A stretch of DNA of 30,291 bases, taken from the NCBI GenBank assembly GCA_017828935.1, contig JAGAUG010000008.1, forward strand, positions 1-30,291, in the 5' to 3' direction. Source of the stretch: Oscillospiraceae bacterium (GTDB lineage Bacteria > Bacillota > Clostridia > Oscillospirales > Ruminococcaceae). The position numbers were made by a program, and so were the translations under genes. Of this stretch, positions 15,823-22,791 are shown piece by piece. Every line of letters starts with the position of its first letter. Within the stretch, counting starts at the first letter, position 1. The notes under the pieces were generated by a model. The model was given only the letters and a program-made list of their open reading frames with translations, was not told where the DNA came from and made no database searches.

Positions 15823-16263
15823 TTATATCACCTGAGCCTTTCCTCCAGCCTGCTCTATCTTTTCTTTTGCAGCCTTAGAAAATGCTTTAGCTGTGATATT
15901 TAATTTTTTGTTTATGTCACCATTACCTAAAACCTTAACTCCGTCAAGAGTATCTTTAACTAGTCCTGATTTTATAAGCATCTCTGAATCTATATTTGCA
16001 CCGTCTTCAAAACGATCTAGATCGCCTACGTTTACAACCGCAAATCTTTTCTTAAATATATTAACGAATCCTCTTTTTGGAACTCGTCTGTGAAGCGGCA
16101 TCTGACCACCTTCAAAACCAGGTCTAACACCTCCACCAGAACGAGCATTCTGACCTTTGTGACCTTTACCGGCTGTTTTTCCGTTTCCGGAACCGTGTCC
16201 TCTACCGACTCTAAATACATCTTTATTTGAGCCTGGCGCTGGAGATAAATCATGTAATCTCAT
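15823..16263 (-). CDS. rplO: 50S ribosomal protein uL15
   Basis: 146 residues: MRLHDLSPAPGSNKD, the glycine/arginine-rich rRNA-binding arm RVGRGHGSGNGKTAGKGHKG, RPGFEGGQMPLHRRVPKRGF and a compact C-terminal domain ending in QAGGKAQVI. Late-assembling 50S protein. ATG 16263 with taggaggtgg upstream. Between rpmD and secY. Confidence 0.97.
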   Translation of the reverse strand: MRLHDLSPAPGSNKDVFRVGRGHGSGNGKTAGKGHKGQNARSGGGVRPGFEGGQMPLHRRVPKRGFVNIFKKRFAVVNVGDLDRFEDGANIDSEMLIKSGLVKDTLDGVKVLGNGDINKKLNITAKAFSKAAKEKIEQAGGKAQVI

Positions 16264-16284
16264 TTATGTTGCCACCTCCTAATT

Positions 16285-16464
16285 TTATATTTCACTAACC
16301 TCAACAAGATGAGCGATCGTTGCGATCTTTCCTCTTGTTGCGTCATTATCAGGCTGGATAGTCTCTTTACCCACTTTTCTAAGCCCTAGAGAAATAGCAG
16401 TGGCTATTTGATTATCTTTTCTGCCTGAAAGACTTTTTATTAATTTTATCTTTAACTCTGCCAT
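16285..16464 (-). CDS. rpmD: 50S ribosomal protein uL30
   Basis: 59 residues read directly: MAELKIKLIKSLSGRKDNQI, then TAISLGLRKVGKETIQPDND, then a GKIATIAHLVEVSEI end. The short bacterial L30 with its GLRK(V)-G core. ATG 16464 follows aaggaggagttaat. Between rpsE (13-bp gap) and rplO (21-bp gap), the canonical spc-operon position. Confidence 0.95.
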   Translation of the reverse strand: MAELKIKLIKSLSGRKDNQIATAISLGLRKVGKETIQPDNDATRGKIATIAHLVEVSEI

Positions 16465-16477
16465 TATTAACTCCTCC

Positions 16478-16987
16478 TTAGCTTAAAACTTTATCCGTTG
16501 TTATTCCGCGACAAAGAGCAACTTCGTCTATCGTTCTTAGCGATATTAAACCGTTCATTGCTGCGCTAACAACGTTACACGGATTATTAGATCTTAAAGA
16601 CTTTGTTCTAATATCTTTAATTCCTGCCATCTCTAAAACTGCTCTAACAGGTCCACCCGCGATAACACCTGTTCCTTGAGCAGCAGGTTTTAAAATTACT
16701 CTTCCTGCTCCAAACTTACCGATAACTTCGTGAGGAATCGTTGTTCCTTTCATAGCTATTCTGTGTAAATTTTTCTTAGCGTCTTCAATAGCTTTTCTTA
16801 CAGCGTCTGGGATCTCAGAAGATTTACCCATTCCGAAGCCAACAACTCCGTTTCCGTCTCCGACAACTACAAGAGCAGAAAATTTAAAAATCCTACCGCC
16901 TTTAACAGTTTTTGAAACCCTGTTAATATATACAACCCTCTCACTAAGAGATTTTGGGTCTATATTTAAAGCGTCAATCTTAGCCAA
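16478..16987 (-). CDS. rpsE: 30S ribosomal protein uS5
   Basis: 169 residues: double-stranded-RNA-binding-like N-domain (VVYINRVSKTVKGGRIFKFS, VVGDGNGVVGFGMGKSSEIP) and C-domain (GAGRVILKPAAQGTGVIAGG). S5 shapes the mRNA entry side and decoding fidelity. ATG 16987 with ggaggga upstream. 53 bp after rplR. Confidence 0.97.
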   Translation of the reverse strand: MAKIDALNIDPKSLSERVVYINRVSKTVKGGRIFKFSALVVVGDGNGVVGFGMGKSSEIPDAVRKAIEDAKKNLHRIAMKGTTIPHEVIGKFGAGRVILKPAAQGTGVIAGGPVRAVLEMAGIKDIRTKSLRSNNPCNVVSAAMNGLISLRTIDEVALCRGITTDKVLS

Positions 16988-17040
16988 AAAATTCCCTCCT
17001 TAATTTAAAAAATAAAAAATTTAAAAATTATTAAATTTTA

Positions 17041-17400
17041 TTAAAATTCAAGTCCGCCTTCTCTAGCGCCTTGAGCTAACTCTTTTACTCTACCGTGATA
17101 TAAATATCCACCACGATCAAAAACAACTTTTGTTATGCCCGCTGCCTTAGCTTTTTTAGCGACTTCAAGACCAACTTTATGAGCTGCCTCTTTGTTGCCT
17201 CCTGCTCCACTAAAACTTTTTTCTAATGTTGATGCGCTAACTAAAGTAACTCCTTTTACATCATCAATGATTTGGGCATAAATATGTTTTGCAGAACGAA
17301 AAACATTAAGACGCGGTCTTTGAGCCGTCCCGCTGATCTTTGATCTTACTCTAAAATGTCTTCTGAGCCTAGCTTTATTACTATCTATTTTATTAACCAT
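17041..17400 (-). CDS. rplR: 50S ribosomal protein uL18
   Basis: 119 residues: RLRRHFRVRSKISGTAQRPR, LNVFRSAKHIYAQIIDD, and the end VVFDRGGYLYHGRVKELAQG with AREGGLEF. L18 binds 5S rRNA together with L5. ATG 17400 with aaggag about 10 nt upstream. It follows rplF after 21 bp. Confidence 0.97.
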   Translation of the reverse strand: MVNKIDSNKARLRRHFRVRSKISGTAQRPRLNVFRSAKHIYAQIIDDVKGVTLVSASTLEKSFSGAGGNKEAAHKVGLEVAKKAKAAGITKVVFDRGGYLYHGRVKELAQGAREGGLEF

Positions 17401-17421
17401 CAGATCAATTACTCCTTAAAT

Positions 17422-17967
17422 TTATTTTTTGCCCTTCGCAGCTTTACCTTCTTTTCTAATAATTACTTCATCAACATACTTAATTCCCTTGCCCTTATAT
17501 GGCTCAGGTGGTCTCTTTTCGCGAACTTCCGCCGCAAATTGACCAACTTTTTGTTTATCAGGTCCTGATATAATAATTTTATTAGCTGAAGGAACATCTA
17601 TTTTTATCCCGTCAATCTCAGGAACTATTACTTGATGAGAGTAACCTAAATTCATAACAAGATTACTGCCTTGTTTTGCTGCACGGTAACCAACTCCGTT
17701 GATTTCCAGCTCTTTTGAAAATCCGTCAGTTACTCCTTTGATCATGTTAAATATCAATGTTCTAGTTAATCCATGTAAGCTACGATGTTTTTTATCGTCG
17801 CTTGGTCTTTCAACAACAACCTGGTTATCTTTTAGACTGATTTTTATATCTTGATGAAAATCTTTTTCTAATTGACCTTTAGGACCTTTAACTTTGACAT
17901 TAACACCATCAATCTTTACTTCTATTCCGTTTGGAATTTCTATCGGTTGACGTCCTATACGTGACAT
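17422..17967 (-). CDS. rplF: 50S ribosomal protein uL6
   Basis: 181 residues from ATG 17967: MSRIGRQPIEIPNGIEV, then two alpha/beta repeats (VKVKGPKGQLEKDF; ELEINGVGYRAAKQGSNLVM) and the conserved end PPEPYKGKGIKYVDEVIIRKEG. The frame is open to 18018, but that N-terminal stretch belongs to the repeated spacer element and is absent from L6 proteins. There is no normal SD next to ATG 17967; the strong SD is 172 nt upstream (feature 17968-18170). Confidence 0.96.
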   Translation of the reverse strand: MSRIGRQPIEIPNGIEVKIDGVNVKVKGPKGQLEKDFHQDIKISLKDNQVVVERPSDDKKHRSLHGLTRTLIFNMIKGVTDGFSKELEINGVGYRAAKQGSNLVMNLGYSHQVIVPEIDGIKIDVPSANKIIISGPDKQKVGQFAAEVREKRPPEPYKGKGIKYVDEVIIRKEGKAAKGKK

Positions 17968-18170
17968 TAATCTTAACCGCTTTCGCTGAAAATTTTTTCC
18001 AGCGTCCCTTTTCATCATGTCCAGCTGATTTATTTATCAGCCGATCGGTCTAACACTCAAGGGCTTAACTTATTAATATTTATATATATTATATAAATTA
18101 AAATAATAAAAAATTAATATTTTTTATTTCTTGCGGATTTCTCCTTTCTTGTTTATTGACCAATATCTAT
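17968..18170 (-). promoter_or_regulatory. Repeated structured spacer between SD and rplF start (element A)
   Basis: Minus strand: ATAGATATTGGTCAATA (18154-18170), SD AAGAAAGGAGA (18140-18150), CCGC (18133-18136), an AT-rich region, TTAAGCCCTTGAGTGTTAG, GACC (18047-18050), a hairpin GCTGAT/ATCAGC, GGACATGATGAAAAGGGAC, a hairpin CGCTGGAAAA/TTTTCAGCG, GCGG (17977-17980), then 9 nt and ATG. Possible pairings: CCGC/GCGG, CCCTT/AAGGG, GTGT/ACAT, GGTC/GACC. The same blocks in the same order occur before rpsC. Folded, the closing helix would bring the SD close to the start codon. Confidence 0.7.
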
Positions 18171-18183
18171 TTTTTTAATAAAC

Positions 18184-18582
18184 TTACCAAACAAAAGCTA
18201 AAACTTCGCCACCAACTTTATTTTGGCGAGCTTTTTTATCTGTCATAACTCCTTTTGGAGTCGAAACAATCGCCACTCCTAAACCTCTCATAACTTTTGG
18301 CATCTCTTCGCAACTTGAATAAATTCTAAGTCCTGGTTTTGAAACTCTACGAAGACCTGTTATAACTTGAGATTTATGAGGTCCATATTTTAATGTTACA
18401 CGAATAATTCCTTGCTTATTATCTGGTATTACTTCAAAACTTTTGATATAACCTTCATCAACTAAGATTTGAGCAATCGATTTTTTCATATTAGAAGCAG
18501 GAATATCAACCGTGTCATGTTTTGCTGAACTTGCGTTTCTGATACGAGTCAGCATATCTGCAATTGCATCTGTAATTTGCAT
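18184..18582 (-). CDS. rpsH: 30S ribosomal protein uS8
   Basis: 132 residues: ITDAIADMLTRIRNASSAKH, YIKSFEVIPDNKQGIIRVTL, GLRRVSKPGLRIYSS and the conserved end GVMTDKKARQNKVGGEVLAF. S8 binds 16S helix 21 and represses the spc operon in E. coli; a comparable site was not identified here. ATG 18582 with aaaggagg upstream. Its stop is 14 bp before element A. Confidence 0.97.
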   Translation of the reverse strand: MQITDAIADMLTRIRNASSAKHDTVDIPASNMKKSIAQILVDEGYIKSFEVIPDNKQGIIRVTLKYGPHKSQVITGLRRVSKPGLRIYSSCEEMPKVMRGLGVAIVSTPKGVMTDKKARQNKVGGEVLAFVW

Positions 18583-18616
18583 AAACAGTTAACCTCCTTT
18601 ACTCTTTGTGCTAAAA

Positions 18617-18802
18617 TTACCAGCTTGATTTTTTTACTCCAGGTATTTCACCTTTATAAGCTAGATTTCTAAAACATATACGACAGATTCCAAATTTACG
18701 CAAATAAGCGTGTGGTCTGCCACAAATCTTACATCTGGTGTAAGCACGTGTTGAAAACCTCGGTGTTCTTTTCTGTTTTGCAATTAATGATTTCTTAGCC
18801 AC
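18617..18802 (-). CDS. rpsN: 30S ribosomal protein uS14, zinc type
   Basis: 61 residues, the short Gram-positive form, with the zinc knuckle C24-x2-C27 and C40-x2-C43 (RCKICGRPHAYLRKFGICRI) and the end GVKKSSW. S14 belongs to the 30S head. SD gaggag before ATG 18802. Between rplE and rpsH. Confidence 0.96.
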   Translation of the reverse strand: MAKKSLIAKQKRTPRFSTRAYTRCKICGRPHAYLRKFGICRICFRNLAYKGEIPGVKKSSW

Positions 18803-18852
18803 AAAAAAACTCCTCTCTTTTTCAAGATCTTTTTTAAGATCTTTTTTTTAAA

Positions 18853-19395
18853 TTATTTCGCAAATGGTGCACCCATAAGTGATAATAACTCATAAGATTC
18901 TTCATCTGTCTTTGCGGTAGTTACAAAACAAATATCCATCCCGCGTAATTTGTCAATTTTATCATATTCGATTTCTGGGAATATTAATTGCTCTTTGATC
19001 CCCATATTATAATTCCCGCGACCATCAAATGAATTCGCATTAATTCCTCTGAAATCTCTAACTCTTGGTAGGGCAACGCTGTATAATCTGTCAACAAACT
19101 CATACATCTTGTCACCTCTTAGAGTAACTTTTACACCAATAACCATACCCTGTCTTAATTTAAAGTTAGCAACGGACTTTCTTGATTCACAAACAACAGG
19201 TTTTTGACCAGTAATTTTTGCTAAATCGCTCATAACTGAATCGATTACTTTTTTGTTGTCGCGAGCTTCTCCGCAACCAACGTTAATAACTACTTTCTCA
19301 AGCTTAGGTATTTGCATCACGTTTTTATAATTAAATTTTTTCATCAAAGCTGGTGCAACTTCTTTAATATATTTTTCTTTAAGTCTGGTAGCCAT
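18853..19395 (-). CDS. rplE: 50S ribosomal protein uL5
   Basis: 180 residues from ATG 19395: MATRLKEKYIKEVAPALMKK, GCGEARDNKKVID, RGDKMYEFVDRLYSVALPRV, RDFRGINANSFDGRGNYNMG. L5 carries 5S rRNA into the 50S subunit and touches P-site tRNA. A GTG upstream at 19404 is open but overlaps the aaaggggtgag SD. 49 bp after rplX. Confidence 0.96.
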   Translation of the reverse strand: MATRLKEKYIKEVAPALMKKFNYKNVMQIPKLEKVVINVGCGEARDNKKVIDSVMSDLAKITGQKPVVCESRKSVANFKLRQGMVIGVKVTLRGDKMYEFVDRLYSVALPRVRDFRGINANSFDGRGNYNMGIKEQLIFPEIEYDKIDKLRGMDICFVTTAKTDEESYELLSLMGAPFAK

Positions 19396-19444
19396 CCTAC
19401 TCACCCCTTTGTTTTAAACAAAATTATTAATAATTTATTTTTAT

Positions 19445-19771
19445 TTAGAATGTCTCTTGACAATCTTTGTGCTTACATACTCTTTGTTTTTTTCCGTCTT
19501 CTAATATTTTTGTTCCAACTCTAGTTGGCTTTCCACACTTAGGACAGACCAACATCGCCTTACATGCATACATTGGAGCTTCAGCTTTAATTAAGCCGCC
19601 TGCGTCACCCATCTTTCGAGGTTTAACATGTTTTGTAACGATATTACATCCTTCAACAATGATCTTTCCTTCTTTTGGACAAACTTCAAGCACCTTGCCT
19701 TTTTTGCCTTTATTCTTGCCAGACAAAATTTGCACCATGTCATTTTTTTTGACATGCATTTTTGTTCTCAC
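19445..19771 (-). CDS. rplX: 50S ribosomal protein uL24
   Basis: 108 residues: KOW motif in MHVKKNDMVQILSGKNKGKK, then EGCNIVTKHVKP and GGLIKAEAPM, ending in a zinc-ribbon-like tail with C76-x2-C79 and C99-x4-C104. Clostridial L24 proteins often keep these cysteines. L24 starts 50S assembly at domain I of 23S rRNA. Start GTG 19771 spaced 7 nt from ggaggtga; an ATG four codons later is possible. 18 bp after rplN. Confidence 0.95.
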   Translation of the reverse strand: MRTKMHVKKNDMVQILSGKNKGKKGKVLEVCPKEGKIIVEGCNIVTKHVKPRKMGDAGGLIKAEAPMYACKAMLVCPKCGKPTRVGTKILEDGKKQRVCKHKDCQETF

Positions 19772-19789
19772 TTTAAAATCACCTCCAAA

Positions 19790-20158
19790 TTAAAGCACTT
19801 CTGGAGCGAGGCTTAATATCTTAAGATATTCTTTTTCACGAAGCTCTCTCGCAACCGGCCCAAAGATACGTGTTCCCCTTGGGTTTTTATCATCTCTAAT
19901 AAGCACAGCAGCATTCTCATCAAATTTAATATATGTCCCGTCGCTTCGTCCGATCCCCTTACTTGATCTAACTACAACGGCTTTAACAACGTCGCCTTTT
20001 TTAACACTGCCGCCTGGCGTCGCCTTCTTAACAGAAGCTACTATAACATCTCCGATATTAGCGTATCTTCTACGTGAACCACCCAATACTTTGATACACA
20101 TAATTTCTTTTGCTCCTGTATTATCTGCAACTTTAAGACGTGTTTGCATTTGTATCAC
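19790..20158 (-). CDS. rplN: 50S ribosomal protein uL14
   Basis: 122 residues: MIQMQTRLKVADNTGAKEIM, GGSRRRYANIGDVIVASVK, AVVVRSSKGIGRSDGTYIKF, RGTRIFGPVARELRE. L14 forms bridges to the 30S subunit. GTG 20158 is chosen because the conserved MIQ-x-QTRL begins there and ggaggg lies about 9 nt upstream. 27 bp after rpsQ. Confidence 0.97.
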   Translation of the reverse strand: MIQMQTRLKVADNTGAKEIMCIKVLGGSRRRYANIGDVIVASVKKATPGGSVKKGDVVKAVVVRSSKGIGRSDGTYIKFDENAAVLIRDDKNPRGTRIFGPVARELREKEYLKILSLAPEVL

Positions 20159-20185
20159 AAAGCAACCCTCCTTCCAGCAAAATAA

Positions 20186-20443
20186 TTATTTAGCTTTTTC
20201 AATTATTTCAACCAAGCGCCATCTCTTATCTTTCGATAAAGGCCTTGTTTCCATTATTAGAACTTTGTCTCCAATTTTACACTCATTTTTTTCGTCATGA
20301 GTTTTAAATCTAACAGTTCTTTTTACGATTTTTTTATAAAGCGGATGTTTCACGCTATCTTCTATAGCAACAACAACAGTTTTATCCATCTTGTCGCTAA
20401 CAACTTTTCCTACCCTAGTTTTTCTTAAATTTCTTTCTAACAT
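20186..20443 (-). CDS. rpsQ: 30S ribosomal protein uS17
   Basis: 85 residues: RNLRKTRVGKVVSDKMDKTV, HPLYKKIVKRTVRFKTHDEK, and the end METRPLSKDKRWRLVEI. OB-fold protein of the 30S body. ATG 20443 with aaaggag 13 nt upstream. The 77-nt gap to rpmC contains the parS-like site. Confidence 0.97.
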   Translation of the reverse strand: MLERNLRKTRVGKVVSDKMDKTVVVAIEDSVKHPLYKKIVKRTVRFKTHDEKNECKIGDKVLIMETRPLSKDKRWRLVEIIEKAK

Positions 20444-20496
20444 ACTTTTACCGACATCTCCTTTCGTTTAAGACTCTCATTAAATTTTTAAATTTT

Positions 20497-20512
20497 TGTT
20501 TCACATGAAACA
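20497..20512. promoter_or_regulatory. parS-like ParB/Spo0J binding site
   Basis: TGTTTCACATGAAACA differs at one central base from the known Bacillus parS consensus TGTTNCACGTGAAACA, which is widely conserved in Firmicutes. It lies in the rpmC-rpsQ gap. Because the S10-spc-alpha cluster is usually near the origin, an origin-proximal parS is plausible here. As RNA it would also form a short stem, so a leader hairpin is the alternative. Confidence 0.6.
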
Positions 20513-20520
20513 TTTAAAAT

Positions 20521-20724
20521 TTAGTTTGATTTACTCTCGCCATCCATCTCTTTCATGATAGTCTTAACTCTAGCAATATCTTTCTTTACGGCATTAATAC
20601 GCATCGGATTCTCTAATTGATTAATGGCGTGTTGAAAACGAAGGTTAAAAAGTTCAGCCTTAAGGTCCGCTAATTTTTTATTTAATTCTTCAATAGATAA
20701 CGAACGAATCTCTGTAGACTTCAT
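20521..20724 (-). CDS. rpmC: 50S ribosomal protein uL29
   Basis: 67 residues, two helices: MKSTEIRSLSIEELNKKLAD, AELFNLRFQHAINQLENPMR, INAVKKDIARVKTIMKE. L29 lies at the polypeptide exit near the trigger-factor site. Its ATG overlaps the rplP stop by one base (TAATG), implying coupled translation. Confidence 0.97.
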   Translation of the reverse strand: MKSTEIRSLSIEELNKKLADLKAELFNLRFQHAINQLENPMRINAVKKDIARVKTIMKEMDGESKSN

Positions 20725-21149
20725 TACTTTTCACCACCCATTTCTTCTTTCTTTATGAATTTACATTTTACTGGAAGTTTGTGACTAGCGAGTCTCATAG
20801 CCTCTCTAGCAAGTTCCTCTGAAACTCCAGCAATTTCGAACATAACTCTTCCAGGTTTTACAACAGCAACCCAAAATTCAGGTGAACCTTTACCAGATCC
20901 CATTCTAACTTCTGCTGGCTTTTTCGTTACTGGTTTGTCTGGGAATATTTTAATCCAAACTTGACCTCCACGTTTAATATAACGTGTCATCGCAATACGA
21001 GCAGCCTCTATTTGGTTAGATGTGATCCAACATGGGCTAAGAGCTTGTAACCCAAACTCTCCGTTTGAAACAACATTTCCTCTTGTTGCCTTGCCTTTCA
21101 TTCGGCCTCTGTGAACACGTCTATATTTAACTCTTTTTGGTAGAAGCAT
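20724..21149 (-). CDS. rplP: 50S ribosomal protein uL16
   Basis: 141 residues from ATG 21149: MLLPKRVKYRRVHRGRMKGK, GLQALSPCWITSNQIEAAR, RGGQVWIKIFPDKPVTKKP, MGSGKGSPEFWVAVVKPGR. L16 is a late-assembly protein near the A site. ggaggcc lies 8-9 nt upstream. The start overlaps the end of rpsC by 23 bases, a longer overlap than usual for this pair. Confidence 0.96.
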   Translation of the reverse strand: MLLPKRVKYRRVHRGRMKGKATRGNVVSNGEFGLQALSPCWITSNQIEAARIAMTRYIKRGGQVWIKIFPDKPVTKKPAEVRMGSGKGSPEFWVAVVKPGRVMFEIAGVSEELAREAMRLASHKLPVKCKFIKKEEMGGEK

Positions 21150-21894
21150 TGTTATTCGGCCTCCTTCCATGTGTACGAGGTTTTCTCTCTCCAAAATTCG
21201 ATCTTCTGTCTTGTCTCTTTGGCTTTTCTACTTCTTCTTGAACCTTACCTTTTAGAACTTCACCAGTGTAGATCCAAACTTTAACACCAATTTTGCCGTA
21301 TGTTGTGTCTGCTTCAGCGAAGCCATAGTCGATATTAGCTCTTAAAGTCTGCAATGGTATTGTTCCCTCATGATAATGCTCTGTTCTTGCAATTTCAGCT
21401 CCGCCAAGACGACCAGAAACAGCAACTTTAATTCCCTTTGCTCCTAAGCTCATCGCTCTTTGAATAGATTGTTTCATCGCCCTTCTAAAAGAAATTCTTC
21501 TTTCTAACTGAGCAGCTATGTTTTCAGCAACCAACTGAGCGTTTTTATCTTGTTGTTTAACTTCTATAATATTTACAAAAACGTTTAATTTTTGTTTTCT
21601 GTCTTTATTTACGATCTTTTCAATATCGTTTTTTATAAGATCTATTGTCTTTCCACCTTCACCAATTACTCTTCCTGGCTTTGAGCAATGGATGTTAACT
21701 CTTATTTTCGTCGCGTCACGTTCGATTTCAATACGTGGCACTCCAGCATCATATAACTTTTTCTTGAGAAACTTACGGATGTTATAATCTTGGACTAAAA
21801 TATCTCCGAAATCTTTATCGTTAGCAAACCAACGAGAACTCCAACTTTTTATAACACCAACTCTCAACCCATGTGGATTTACTTTCTGTCCCAT
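21127..21894 (-). CDS. rpsC: 30S ribosomal protein uS3
   Basis: 255 residues: MGQKVNPHGLRVGVIKSWSS, KH domain with CSKPGRVIGEGGKTID, then IQRAMSLGAKGIKVAVSGRL and GGAEIARTEHYHEGTIPLQT, and a basic, glutamine/asparagine-rich tail. S3 lines the mRNA entry pore. ATG 21894 has no SD in the normal window; AAGAAAGGAGA is 189 nt upstream across element B. The 3' end overlaps rplP. Confidence 0.97.
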   Translation of the reverse strand: MGQKVNPHGLRVGVIKSWSSRWFANDKDFGDILVQDYNIRKFLKKKLYDAGVPRIEIERDATKIRVNIHCSKPGRVIGEGGKTIDLIKNDIEKIVNKDRKQKLNVFVNIIEVKQQDKNAQLVAENIAAQLERRISFRRAMKQSIQRAMSLGAKGIKVAVSGRLGGAEIARTEHYHEGTIPLQTLRANIDYGFAEADTTYGKIGVKVWIYTGEVLKGKVQEEVEKPKRQDRRSNFGERKPRTHGRRPNNNASTKKS

Positions 21895-22115
21895 AGTTTA
21901 CCGTTACACAAAACTTATAAAATTATAAAAAATTATAATTTATGTTTGTTTCCCTGTTCACAGTGTCCATAAAATATGTTGGTCTAACACTCCCAGGGCT
22001 TAAAATCCCGTGTTTTCCACGGTATAAACTGATTAATTTATTTTTTTAAATTTTATTTATAAAATTAACCAGCCAACGGCCTCTCTCCTTTCTTTATCTA
22101 TTGACCAATATCTAT
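21895..22115 (-). promoter_or_regulatory. Repeated structured spacer between SD and rpsC start (element B)
   Basis: Minus strand: ATAGATATTGGTCAATA (22099-22115, overlapping the rplV stop), SD AAGAAAGGAGA (22084-22094), CCGTT (22075-22079), a hairpin GGTTAATTT/AAATTAATC, a hairpin CCGTG-GAAAA-CACGG, TTAAGCCCTGGGAGTGTTAG, GACC (21981-21984), TGGACACTGTGAACAGGGA, AACGG (21901-21905), then 6 nt and ATG. Pairings: CCGTT/AACGG, CCCTG/CAGGG, AGTGT/ACACT, GGTC/GACC. Compared with the rplF copy, the closing helix and the CCCT helix differ in sequence yet keep pairing. Confidence 0.7.
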
Positions 22116-22447
22116 TCTCTTTCTTTAACTGCTAATGTAACATGTGATGATCTCTTTAGGATTCTGTGAGCTCTTCCAAACGAACCAGGTCTGATTCTCT
22201 TTAAGATCGGACCAGGACAAACAAAACATTGCGAAATATAAAGAGCGTCTGCTTCCATATTATGATTATTAACCGCGTTAGCTACCGCTGATCTAAGTAG
22301 CTTTGAAAGTGGCTCTGACGCTGCTTTTGGCGTGTATTTTAAAATCGCTAAAGCTTCACCTACAGGTTTGTTTCTAATTTGATCAAGAACAATTTGAACT
22401 TTTTGAGGAGATATTCTATAATATCTCAAATAAGCTTTCGCTTCCAT
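22112..22447 (-). CDS. rplV: 50S ribosomal protein uL22
   Basis: 111 residues from ATG 22447: MEAKAYLRYYRISPQKVQIV, LAILKYTPKAASEPLSKLL, SAVANAVNNHNMEADAL, and PGSFGRAHRILKRSSHVTLA, the beta-hairpin lining the exit tunnel. SD gaaggaggaa precedes it; an upstream in-frame start spans the SD. The stop codon TAG lies within the conserved first block of element B. Confidence 0.97.
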   Translation of the reverse strand: MEAKAYLRYYRISPQKVQIVLDQIRNKPVGEALAILKYTPKAASEPLSKLLRSAVANAVNNHNMEADALYISQCFVCPGPILKRIRPGSFGRAHRILKRSSHVTLAVKERE

Positions 22448-22479
22448 AAAATTTCCTCCTTCCAAACACATTTATAGAT

Positions 22480-22761
22480 TTATTTTCCAGTGTTAGATTT
22501 TTTCGATCCTGCGTGACCTTTAAATGTTCTAGTCGGAGCAAATTCACCCAATTTATGACCAACCATATCTTCAGTAACATAAACCGGAATATGTTTTCGA
22601 CCATCATGCACTGCGAAAGTGTGTCCTACAAAATCTGGGAATATTGTCGACGCTCTGCTCCAAGTTTTTAAAACTTTTTTTTCTCCTTTTTCGTTCATCT
22701 CAAGTACTCTTTTCATCAAGACCGGTTGAACAAAAGGCCCTTTTTTAAGACTCCTACTCAT
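22480..22761 (-). CDS. rpsS: 30S ribosomal protein uS19
   Basis: 93 residues: MSRSLKKGPFVQPVLMKRVL, KTWSRASTIFPDFVGHTFAV, HDGRKHIPVYVTEDMVGHKL, GEFAPTRTFKGH. S19 forms a complex with S13 in the 30S head. aaaggaggca SD before ATG 22761. 32 bp before rplV. Confidence 0.97.
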   Translation of the reverse strand: MSRSLKKGPFVQPVLMKRVLEMNEKGEKKVLKTWSRASTIFPDFVGHTFAVHDGRKHIPVYVTEDMVGHKLGEFAPTRTFKGHAGSKKSNTGK

Positions 22762-22791
22762 AAAATTATATGCCTCCTTTCGCTAAAAACG

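Noticed and set aside
17968..18018. N-terminal extension of L6 (frame open to 18018)
   Set aside because: The extension lies in the repeated spacer, shows hairpin-forming sequence, and no L6 protein has it; MSRIGRQPI is the true start.
17968..18020. Hammerhead ribozyme (ATGATGA ... GAAA) in element A
   Set aside because: The core order CUGAUGA-stem-GAAA with correct spacing and cleavage triplet is not met, and the rpsC copy lacks it.
18047..21990. Integron attC site, because GTTAGAC fits GTTRRRY
   Set aside because: There is no matching RYYYAAC at the other end, no attC-like palindrome and no integrase.
21895..22115. Group I or group II self-splicing intron
   Set aside because: No group II 5' GTGYG or domain V, no group I core seen; only the layout (removal would join SD to start) is intron-like, so it is kept as an open option in the findings.
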